This document shows, in pieces, positions 29,436-35,598 of a DNA stretch of 64,000 nucleotides. The notes under the pieces are model-generated. The model worked only from the letters and a program-made list of their open reading frames with translations, did no database searches and had not been told where the DNA came from. This DNA comes from an uncultured Actinomyces sp. (lineage in GTDB: Bacteria > Actinomycetota > Actinomycetes > Actinomycetales > Actinomycetaceae): contig CALISI010000031.1 in the NCBI GenBank assembly GCA_938041695.1, positions 62,001 to 126,000 on the forward strand. Reading direction: 5' to 3'. The position numbers and the translations under genes are program-made. Each line of letters opens with the position of its first letter. Position 1 is the stretch's first letter.

Positions 29436-29514
29436 TACGTAAAGGATACCGCTAACCACCACCTGCGCCCATGGCAGGACACAGATGACGGTGCCAGGGG
29501 TTAGCGTGGTATTC
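29436..29514. promoter_or_regulatory. Divergent promoter region with mirrored GGTTAGCG elements, probable leaderless starts
   Basis: Between trmI and the RecB-like gene, GGATACCGCTAACC (29446-29459) and GGTTAGCGTGGTATTC (29499-29514) form an imperfect inverted repeat. Leftward, TATCCT ends seven bases before the trmI ATG. Rightward, TAGCGT ends seven bases before the ATG at 29515. Both gene starts lack Shine-Dalgarno sequences. This is the spacing expected when transcription begins at the start codon (leaderless mRNA), which is common in actinobacteria. The assignment is by eye. Confidence 0.45.
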
Positions 29515-30369
29515 ATGACAGACCTGATCGCTCCCTCTCCTGAACCTCGCACGTGGGATCCTGCACTTTCCGCGTCGCGCGCAAAAGAATACGAGCGCTG
29601 CCCGCTGCAGTACCGGCTCCATGTCCTAGACGGGTATCGGGAGCCGGAGACTCGCGCGAAAGCCCTGGGTACGGTCGTCCACGCGGTGCTCGAGGAGCTC
29701 TTCGCCCTCGATCCATCCGATCGGACACCGCAGAATGCCCGCGCGCAGGTGGAGCCTCAATACCAGGCATTCGCAGCCAAGAACCCCGAGGTTGCCGCGC
29801 TCTTTACAGACGATGCCGACCGACAGGCGTGGCTTGATGATGCCCGCGCGCTCATCGACGGCTATTTCGCGATCGAGCAGCCCCAGTGGATAGCCCCAGC
29901 AGCGCGCGAGCAGAGGGTCACCACGACGACCGAGCGCGGTGTACGTCTGCTCGGCTTTATCGACCGCGTTGATCAAGCTCCGGACGGACGCCTGCGCGTC
30001 GTCGACTACAAGACAGGAAAGGCCCCCGGACCGCGTTACGTAGGAGAGGCGCTCTATCAGATGCGCTTCTATGCTCTTCTGCTCGCACGTACGCAGGTTC
30101 TCCCCTCGCGTATGCAGCTCGTGTATCTCCGTGCGGGGCAGGTGATCACGCTGGATCCCACGGCAGACGAGATCCACGATTTCGAGCGCCAGATCGACCG
30201 CCTCTGGGATCGTATCGAACACGACATTGAGCATGACTCGTTCACACCACGCAAGAATCCTTTGTGTAACTGGTGTGGCGTGCGCTCGCTGTGTCCGCTG
30301 TTTGGTGGAACCACTCCCCCGATGCCGCGCCAACACGCGCAGTGGCTGGCGCGGACTCGGCTAGGCTAG
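29515..30369 (+). CDS. RecB-family PD-(D/E)XK exonuclease with C-terminal Cys cluster
   Basis: A 284-residue protein of the RecB/Cas4-like nuclease family. The nuclease core is LSASRAKEYERCPLQYRLHV near the N-terminus, TVVHAVLEELF, and the catalytic strand LRVVDYKTGKAPG. Near the C-terminus, CNWCGVRSLCPLF together with the early Cys (about residue 28) forms the four-cysteine set that holds a 4Fe-4S cluster in AddB and Cas4. It is a single-domain protein without helicase. Widespread in actinobacteria; its job in DNA repair is not settled. It is followed four bases later by the aldo/keto-reductase-like gene. Confidence 0.87.
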   Translation: MTDLIAPSPEPRTWDPALSASRAKEYERCPLQYRLHVLDGYREPETRAKALGTVVHAVLEELFALDPSDRTPQNARAQVEPQYQAFAAKNPEVAALFTDDADRQAWLDDARALIDGYFAIEQPQWIAPAAREQRVTTTTERGVRLLGFIDRVDQAPDGRLRVVDYKTGKAPGPRYVGEALYQMRFYALLLARTQVLPSRMQLVYLRAGQVITLDPTADEIHDFERQIDRLWDRIEHDIEHDSFTPRKNPLCNWCGVRSLCPLFGGTTPPMPRQHAQWLARTRLG

Positions 30370-30373
30370 AGGC

Positions 30374-31309
30374 ATGGAACTGAAGCAATGCGGACGCAGC
30401 GGGCTCTACCTGTCCGCACTCGGATTGGGCACCCTCACATGGGGACGCGACACCGATGGACCCGAGGCCCACGACATGCTCAAGGCGTTCGTCGACGCTG
30501 GCGGCAAACTCGTCGAGTGCTCCCCAGCACACGGTGATGGAACGGCCGTTGACGTCCTTTCGGAAGGATTGTCGAGCATCGGCCGCCACCGCGTCGCACT
30601 CGTTTGGCGGGGCGCGGTTCGACGCGCTGGAGAAGGCGTGTGGGTCAGCGCCGCAGGCCGCGGCGATCTGCTGCGGAGCCTCGACGACGCCCTCGCGAGG
30701 CTCGACACGGATTACGTTGATGTGTGGCTTGTCGAGCCACGCCCCGAAGTCCCGCTTGAGGAGACTCTCGAAGCCGCGACGCTTGCGCACCGCTCCGGCC
30801 GAGCCCGCTATATTGGCTTATCACGTGCATCCCACTGGGAACTTGCAGAGGCCGTGACACGCGGGATATTGGGCGCATGCGCGCCAATCACCGTTGTCGA
30901 AGTCCCCTTTTCGTTGGCGAATGCCTCAGCAGCCCAGACCATTGCCGACCTGTCGGGCCGAGGCGTCGGCGTCATCGCCGCTTCAGCGTTGGCCGGCGGC
31001 GCTCTGACGGGTAAGTATCGTCACACGACTCCCGCTGATTCGCGCGCGGCGTCGCCACATCTGCGTCATATGGTCGAACCCTACCTGGAGGGACATCCGA
31101 GGACAGTCATCGAGGCAGCCGCTCGCGCTGCGGCAGGGCTGGAACGTTCAACTGGCGATGTTGCACTGGCATGGGTACGCGACTTCCCCGGAGTGAGTTC
31201 CGCGCTGGTTGGGCCACGCACCCTCCGTCAGCTCGATACGCTCCTCGACTATTCGGAGCCGCTGCCAGCACCAATTCGTCAGGTACTCACCGAGGTCGCC
31301 GCGCAGTAG
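30374..31309 (+). CDS. Aldo/keto reductase-fold protein with all four catalytic residues replaced
   Basis: A 311-residue protein with the TIM-barrel layout of aldo/keto reductases: start MELKQCGRSGLYLSALGLGT, then SDDALARLDTDYVDVWLVEP-like helix and strand, ETLEAATLAHRSGRARYIGL, and VEVPFSLANASAAQTIADL. By eye alignment to active members the Asp-Tyr-Lys-His tetrad is gone: FFDTA-x-x-YG reads LVECSPAHG (Asp to Glu, Tyr to His), the TK strand reads VWR (Lys to Arg) and QIH reads LVE (His to Glu). The fold is kept, so this is probably a pseudoenzyme or an enzyme with changed chemistry. It is likely co-transcribed with the nuclease gene. Confidence 0.8.
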   Translation: MELKQCGRSGLYLSALGLGTLTWGRDTDGPEAHDMLKAFVDAGGKLVECSPAHGDGTAVDVLSEGLSSIGRHRVALVWRGAVRRAGEGVWVSAAGRGDLLRSLDDALARLDTDYVDVWLVEPRPEVPLEETLEAATLAHRSGRARYIGLSRASHWELAEAVTRGILGACAPITVVEVPFSLANASAAQTIADLSGRGVGVIAASALAGGALTGKYRHTTPADSRAASPHLRHMVEPYLEGHPRTVIEAAARAAAGLERSTGDVALAWVRDFPGVSSALVGPRTLRQLDTLLDYSEPLPAPIRQVLTEVAAQ

Positions 31310-31386
31310 CCTGTCCGTCAATGCTGATCCCTGCTGTGCGCGCGGCATCGGTGTAGTAGACGAGAACACGCCGTCATGTGAACTGC

Positions 31387-31434
31387 ATATGCGGGTGGGG
31401 CCCGAACCGCATGGTTCGGGCCCCACCCGCATAT
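31387..31434. terminator. Bidirectional terminator, 22-bp perfect stem
   Basis: Arms at 31387-31408 and 31413-31434 are exact reverse complements around a four-base loop GCAT; the core reads GCGGGTGGGGCCCGAACC. It lies between the convergent aldo/keto-reductase-like gene and the acidic-protein gene. No T-run follows on either strand, but the stem is exceptionally stable. Confidence 0.8.
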
Positions 31435-31454
31435 CTGAGTGTCAGGAAGTCCGA

Positions 31455-31727
31455 TCAGTCATCGACTTCGACGAAATCGTCGTCGTCATCCTCATCGTCG
31501 TCGTCATCCTCATCGGAATCGTCGAGAATGTCGAACGGCAATTCCACGCCGAGCTGGGTGAACAGAATGTCGTCGTAGGTGAAGAACGCGTCGCGCAGCG
31601 CCAACTCGGCTGCTTCGAGCGCGGCGTCGTCGGCCTCGTCTCCATCGCGGGCGATGTCGAAGTGGTTCTCGAAGGCGTTCAGCAAGCGCGTCAGCGCGCG
31701 GCGAGGATCTCCAGTCATGGCACTCAT
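31455..31727 (-). CDS. Small acidic protein with poly-Asp/Glu tail
   Basis: A 90-residue protein of unknown function. Residues 1-65 look folded and helical (DPRRALTRLLNAFENHFDIA, AALEAAELALRDAFFTYDDI, FTQLGVELPFDIL). Residues 68-90 are almost only Asp and Glu (DDSDEDDDDDEDDDDDFVEV). Acidic tails of this type are seen in histone-chaperone or DNA-mimic proteins, but no function is assigned. Similar small proteins occur in other actinobacteria, sometimes under a primosomal label that I would not trust. It starts 103 bases before the terminator side and is preceded, 24 bases upstream, by the flavoprotein gene. Confidence 0.75.
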   Translation of the reverse strand: MSAMTGDPRRALTRLLNAFENHFDIARDGDEADDAALEAAELALRDAFFTYDDILFTQLGVELPFDILDDSDEDDDDDEDDDDDFVEVDD

Positions 31728-31751
31728 TCTACCGTGAGACGGCGCACTTTA

Positions 31752-32849
31752 TCAGGGAAGGTTGAGCTGCGAACGAATAACGGACACCATGAGGTCCGTT
31801 CCCTTGATCTCGGCGGTCTGATCGGCACCCAGGATACGGGTCTGGCCGTCAGCGTCGAGCAGCTGGGAAGCTCCCATGTTCGGTCCGAGGGGCAGGATCA
31901 CCCATTCCTTGGTCGGCTCATACAGGGCGTCAGGTGTCTCGCCCTCGATCTGGGCGGTGATGTTGGCGATGACGACGCGCGCCTGCTGGCGTGCTGCATC
32001 AGCGCGCTTAGATTCGCGCACGTCGGTCAGGTCACCCACGGCGTAGACGTTCGGGTGGTCGACGACCTGCATGGTGGCATCCACGCGAATGGTGCCGTTC
32101 GGGTTCATGACGGACTCATAGTCGGAGCCGATCAGGAAGCCCGTGTTAGCGCGTGCGCCGTAGCACTGGAACCACAGGTCCGCCTCGATGACCTCGCCGT
32201 TCTTGGTCTGCACCATGAAGTGGCCCAGGTCGCCGACGTTCTGCGGCGGCAGGTAGGCAAGTTCAGAGCCGGTGACGACACGCACGCCGAGCGTGGCCAG
32301 CTGCTCGCTGATCTCATCACGCAGCGCGTCCGTGTAGCCGGGGGTACCCAGGATCTGATCCGAGGACTCGACGATGGTGATGTCGAGGCCCGGGAAGGCG
32401 TTGGCAAGCTCGCCGGTCAGCTCGATGCCGACAGTGCCGCCACCGACGATCATGGCGGAGCGAGCGCGGCTCAGGTTCTCGTGCAGCTGCTCAAGGCGTG
32501 CCTTGGCAACGGAGGAACGGTACGAGGAATACTTCGCCGGGAAGGGGTAGGTGGAACCGGTGGCGAAGACAACGTAGTCGGCCTTGATCGGGTCATGCCC
32601 GAAGACGTGGACGGTCGTGCCATCAACGCGCGACACCGTACCACACACGACCTCGCCGCGGCTCAGGAGATTCGTGTAGGGCATGAAGATAGCGTGTTCC
32701 CAGACGGTATCAACCGCCGCACGCAGCGCGGCCGCGTGGTGGACGAACTGGTCCTTCTGTTCGATGAGAACAACGTCCGCGAGGGGATCGAGCCCCTTTG
32801 CGACCGTGACGCCTCCGTAACCTCCGCCGATGACTGCGACGCGTGCCAT
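31752..32849 (-). CDS. FAD/NAD(P)-dependent oxidoreductase (FSP1/NDH-2-like)
   Basis: A 365-residue flavoprotein with two Rossmann folds: FAD-binding VAVIGGGYGGVTVAKGL at the N-terminus and NAD(P)-binding AMIVGGGTVGIELTGELAN at about residues 140-155. The FAD ribityl motif is VYAVGDLTDV (about 270). It resembles AIFM2/FSP1 and type II NADH dehydrogenases, which pass electrons to quinones. There is no C-terminal membrane helix of the classical NDH-2 type. AAGGAGGAAAG precedes the ATG. The exact acceptor is unknown. Confidence 0.85.
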   Translation of the reverse strand: MARVAVIGGGYGGVTVAKGLDPLADVVLIEQKDQFVHHAAALRAAVDTVWEHAIFMPYTNLLSRGEVVCGTVSRVDGTTVHVFGHDPIKADYVVFATGSTYPFPAKYSSYRSSVAKARLEQLHENLSRARSAMIVGGGTVGIELTGELANAFPGLDITIVESSDQILGTPGYTDALRDEISEQLATLGVRVVTGSELAYLPPQNVGDLGHFMVQTKNGEVIEADLWFQCYGARANTGFLIGSDYESVMNPNGTIRVDATMQVVDHPNVYAVGDLTDVRESKRADAARQQARVVIANITAQIEGETPDALYEPTKEWVILPLGPNMGASQLLDADGQTRILGADQTAEIKGTDLMVSVIRSQLNLP

Positions 32850-32920
32850 GTCTTTCCTCCTTATGAGTGGACCGCGTCTATTGTGTCACCTGACGGGCAC
32901 GAATGCGCGTGGTAGGGACT

Positions 32921-33436
32921 TTAGTCCGTGTTGAGCGTGTCCTCCGAGTCGTCGATCCCGAGTCCACGTGCGACATTCGGCGGGAAGAAGTTGGGGCCCT
33001 TGAGGACTTTCCCGTCCTCACGGAGCTTGACAGATCCGTCGGGCATCAGCTTCGACAGGTTCGAGGCCTGCACCTCGGCCAGCACCGAATCCAGATCCAT
33101 TCCTGATTCAATCGCCATACCGAAAACAACGTAGACGAGGTCCGCGAGGGCGTCCGCAGCCTCGATAACATCGCGCTGCCCGTCATCGGCACCAGCGGCC
33201 TCGGCGGTTGCCTCCTCGATAATGGCGCGGGCACGCTTGCCGTACACGGCTCCAACGAGCTCAGCGAATTCTTCGGCAATGAGGCTCATGCGCAGGTCAA
33301 GGCGATCGTAGGACAGTGTCGGATCGTCGAAGGAACGAATCGGCACAGAGTAGGTGCGGTGGAACTCCATCACGAGATCCATCGGGCTGGGCGCTCCCCC
33401 AGTCGTGTTCGAGGCGGTGACGCTCTGCTCGCTCAT
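32921..33436 (-). CDS. MazG-like / phosphoribosyl-ATP pyrophosphohydrolase-like protein
   Basis: A 171-residue protein of the all-alpha NTP pyrophosphatase superfamily. The helices carry RLDLRMSLIAEEFAELVGAV (ExxE metal-binding motif) and DVIEAADALADLVYVVFGMA (ExxD motif), followed by LAEVQASNLSKLMPDG, typical of this group. It probably hydrolyses a nucleotide triphosphate or related compound; the substrate cannot be told. The start MSEQSVTASN overlaps the DsbA-fold gene stop (ATGA); the upstream extension of the frame is not needed. Confidence 0.85.
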   Translation of the reverse strand: MSEQSVTASNTTGGAPSPMDLVMEFHRTYSVPIRSFDDPTLSYDRLDLRMSLIAEEFAELVGAVYGKRARAIIEEATAEAAGADDGQRDVIEAADALADLVYVVFGMAIESGMDLDSVLAEVQASNLSKLMPDGSVKLREDGKVLKGPNFFPPNVARGLGIDDSEDTLNTD

Positions 33437-34116
33437 GCGTGATCCTTTCGAGACTGTTCCCAGGCGGTGGCCAGGATATTTGTAAATGCGGTCGTGGTCT
33501 GATGTCCATCGACGAGGAACTGGGCATCGAAGACGTAGGTAGGGACGGTGGCGACACCCATGTGCATCGCCATTTGGAAGTCCGAATAGACACGAGAGGC
33601 CCACTCTTCGTCTTCAACAGCGAGGGCTGCAAGGTCTGCGGGCATGCCGACGTCCTGGGCACATCCGATAAGGACCTCCGGGTGAGAGATGTCGAGACCC
33701 ATTTCGAAGTGTGCGCGCATGATTGCCTCAGCAACCTTGAGCTGTAGCGAGGCAGATCCCGCCACCGTATCCTCGTCAATATCCGCGTCGTGGGCGGCCG
33801 CAATGACGCGGTGCGCACGAGATGTCGGCGCGATGATCAGGTTGTCGAAGTCAAAACGAACGCCCTCGCGTGCACCAAGTGCGCGTATGCGTTCGTCGGA
33901 CTCTCGCACCTCTTCGAGTGTTGCGGCACCTGATTCAACAAGGGCCACGACACGCGGCTTGTCGACGGGGGCGTCGAGTTCGGGATCAAGCAGAAAAGCG
34001 TGCAGGTAGACCTCAACCTCGTCGTGGTGCTCGAATTGCTCGAGAGCCGCGCGAAGGTGTCGCAGCCCCAGGTAGCTCCAGGGATCGCAGGTGTCGAGCC
34101 ACATATCAATACGCAC
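33433..34116 (-). CDS. DsbA-fold (FrnE-like) protein without a CxxC motif
   Basis: A 227-residue protein with thioredoxin-fold ends and a helical insert, as in FrnE and 2-hydroxychromene-2-carboxylate isomerase. The active-site region is MWLDTCDPWSYLGLRHLR; against DxxCPWCYxG of FrnE, the CPWC dithiol becomes DPWS with one Cys shifted a position earlier. The cis-proline strand VATVPTYVFDAQFLVDGHQT is intact. No signal peptide is present, so it is cytoplasmic. A redox role is unlikely; an isomerase or glutathione-transferase-kappa-like role is possible. It is coupled to the MazG-like gene. Confidence 0.82.
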   Translation of the reverse strand: MRIDMWLDTCDPWSYLGLRHLRAALEQFEHHDEVEVYLHAFLLDPELDAPVDKPRVVALVESGAATLEEVRESDERIRALGAREGVRFDFDNLIIAPTSRAHRVIAAAHDADIDEDTVAGSASLQLKVAEAIMRAHFEMGLDISHPEVLIGCAQDVGMPADLAALAVEDEEWASRVYSDFQMAMHMGVATVPTYVFDAQFLVDGHQTTTAFTNILATAWEQSRKDHA

Positions 34117-34138
34117 GGCGCCTCCTCGTCGGTGATAT

Positions 34139-34168
34139 GGAAAACCCCGGAGCCTTTCGGCCCCGGGG
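34139..34168 (-). terminator. Rho-independent terminator of the tRNA-Leu gene
   Basis: Read leftward, CCCCGGGGCC pairs with GGCTCCGGGG (one G-U pair) around a GAAA loop and is followed by TTTTCC. It begins eight bases after the tRNA 3' end. Confidence 0.88.
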
Positions 34169-34175
34169 CATCTCG

Positions 34176-34262
34176 TGCGCGGAGGGGGACTTGAACCCCC
34201 ACCCTCGTAAAATGAGGACTAGCACCTCAAGCTAGCGCGTCTGCCTATTCCGCCACCCGCGC
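34176..34262 (-). tRNA. tRNA-Leu (anticodon GAG)
   Basis: An 87-nucleotide class II tRNA. The acceptor stem GCGCGGG pairs with TCCGCGC (last pair G-U), the D-arm region is TGGCGGAATAGGCAGACGC, and the anticodon stem CTAGC/GCTAG encloses the loop TTGAGGT, giving anticodon GAG (CUC/CUU codons). The long variable arm CCTCATTTTACGAGG identifies Leu. The T-arm is GGGGGTTCAAGTCCCCC. The 3' CCA is not encoded. Confidence 0.96.
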
Positions 34263-34340
34263 AGGTGAGCGATGCGAACCGTTGCGATCCGCAAGCGAGT
34301 AGAAGCTTAACACGATGTGGTCGACATGCGCCAATCGAAA

Positions 34341-34829
34341 CTAGGATTCTATTTCGTCGCCCCGCAGACGCGAGTCGAGAGTCGCGAAAACCTTTGCAAT
34401 TGCGTCGATATCGTCGTCCGTCATGCCATCGAGAAGATACTCGCTGACGGTCTGCTGATGCAGTTCTGTGGCAGCAAGCACAGTTTCAATGCCCTGTGTT
34501 GTCAGGCACGCGTCGTATCCCCGCCGATCTGTCTGCGACGGAACACGCTCCACCCAACCGTCACGCGACAGGTTCGACACGAGGTAGGTGACACGCGAGG
34601 GAGAATAGACGACCCGCTCAGCGAGTTCCCCCATGCGCAGGCGGTGGCCGGGGGCCTCCCATAGCGCCAGGAGAATGTTGTAGTCCGGCATGGAGACGCC
34701 GTAGGTGCGCTTGAGACGCGTCTCGAGAATGCCTTGCAGGCGCCCGGACGCCTCGAAGAAGACTCGCCACGCGGCGGCGCGCGCACTATTCGCCTGAACG
34801 ATCGGCGTGAGTCGTGCTCGTGACTCCAT
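34341..34829 (-). CDS. MarR-family transcriptional regulator
   Basis: A 162-residue winged-helix regulator. The start MESRARLTPIVQANSARAAA is set by the strong ribosome binding site GGAGGGAGA. The fold shows the dimer helix AWRVFFEASGRLQGILETRL, the recognition region MGELAERVVYSPSRVTYLVS and the wing RDGWVERVPSQTDRRGYDACLT, with DRR as in MarR proteins. It is divergent from the HAD phosphatase gene, with 88 bases between the two start codons, so it may control that promoter and its own. The ligand is unknown. Confidence 0.9.
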   Translation of the reverse strand: MESRARLTPIVQANSARAAAWRVFFEASGRLQGILETRLKRTYGVSMPDYNILLALWEAPGHRLRMGELAERVVYSPSRVTYLVSNLSRDGWVERVPSQTDRRGYDACLTTQGIETVLAATELHQQTVSEYLLDGMTDDDIDAIAKVFATLDSRLRGDEIES

Positions 34830-34867
34830 GTCTCCCTCCTCGTGGTCGTGTCGGATGCTTCTTTCGG

Positions 34868-34873
34868 GATAAT
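34868..34873 (+). promoter_or_regulatory. Candidate -10 element of the HAD hydrolase gene
   Basis: GATAAT ends eight bases before an in-frame GTG at 34882 and 44 bases before the GTG at 34918. I see no clear -35 element. A transcript from here could either be nearly leaderless at 34882 or carry the GAGG ribosome site used for 34918. Confidence 0.35.
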
Positions 34874-34917
34874 AGGGCATAGTGACTAAGAAAGCACCAA
34901 CAACGCGAGGGAATCAC

Positions 34918-35598
34918 GTGTCTTTATCCATTTCTGTTGTCCTTTTTGACGTCGATGGAACGCTCGTTGATTCCGCTCCGGCCGTCATGAGCGCATTCCG
35001 TGACGCACTGTCAGACTACGATTTGCCGATTCCTGACGACCAGCGCCTACGTACGTATGTCGGCCCTCCGCTGTGGTATTCCTTCGGCGATCTTGGATAC
35101 GAGGGTGAGCTTCTGGCCGCTCTCGTGACCCGCTACCGCACTCGATACCAAGCTCACTATCTCGATCCTGAGCCTTTTCCTGGGGTTATCGATCTGCTTC
35201 ACGACCTCCACGACGCCGGTATCCCCTTGGCCACCGCGACGTCGAAGCAGACGCCGATGGCTTTGGCGCAGATGGAGCACCTGGGACTGACCAGCGTCTT
35301 CGACGTGGTCGCGGGAGCCACTCCCGATCCGTCTTCGAATAAGGCGAGGGTCATTCGTGAGGCCCTGACGCGTCTGGAGGCCGCGGGAGCTGATATCTCC
35401 CACCCCGTCATCGTGGGAGACTCCATCTGGGATGTCCGTGGCGCCCAGGAGGCTGGCATCCCAGTGGTCGGAGTCGGCTGGGGATATGCGACAGAGGATG
35501 GCCTCGATGATGCGAACGCCGTGTGCGAGACGGTCGAAGACCTGCGCGCGTTTATCCTCGATGGGGTGGCCAGGACAGTGTCCCGGGCCGGACACTAA
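34918..35598 (+). CDS. HAD-family phosphatase (phosphoglycolate phosphatase-like)
   Basis: A 226-residue haloacid-dehalogenase-type hydrolase. Motif I is VVLFDVDGTLVDSAPAV with both catalytic Asp, motif II is PLATATSKQTP, and motif III/IV is HPVIVGDSIWDVRGAQEAGI. An alpha-helical cap at about residues 20-85 places it in subfamily I like Gph/PpaX. The GTG at 34918 has GAGG seven bases upstream; an alternative GTG at 34882 would add 12 residues. Its stop overlaps the dnaE2 stop from the other strand by four bases. The natural substrate cannot be inferred. Confidence 0.87.
   Translation: MSLSISVVLFDVDGTLVDSAPAVMSAFRDALSDYDLPIPDDQRLRTYVGPPLWYSFGDLGYEGELLAALVTRYRTRYQAHYLDPEPFPGVIDLLHDLHDAGIPLATATSKQTPMALAQMEHLGLTSVFDVVAGATPDPSSNKARVIREALTRLEAAGADISHPVIVGDSIWDVRGAQEAGIPVVGVGWGYATEDGLDDANAVCETVEDLRAFILDGVARTVSRAGH

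Noticed and set aside
31209..32915. Rightward open frame of 568 codons across the acidic-protein and flavoprotein genes
   Set aside because: It passes through a 22-bp terminator hairpin and is antisense to clear Rossmann motifs.
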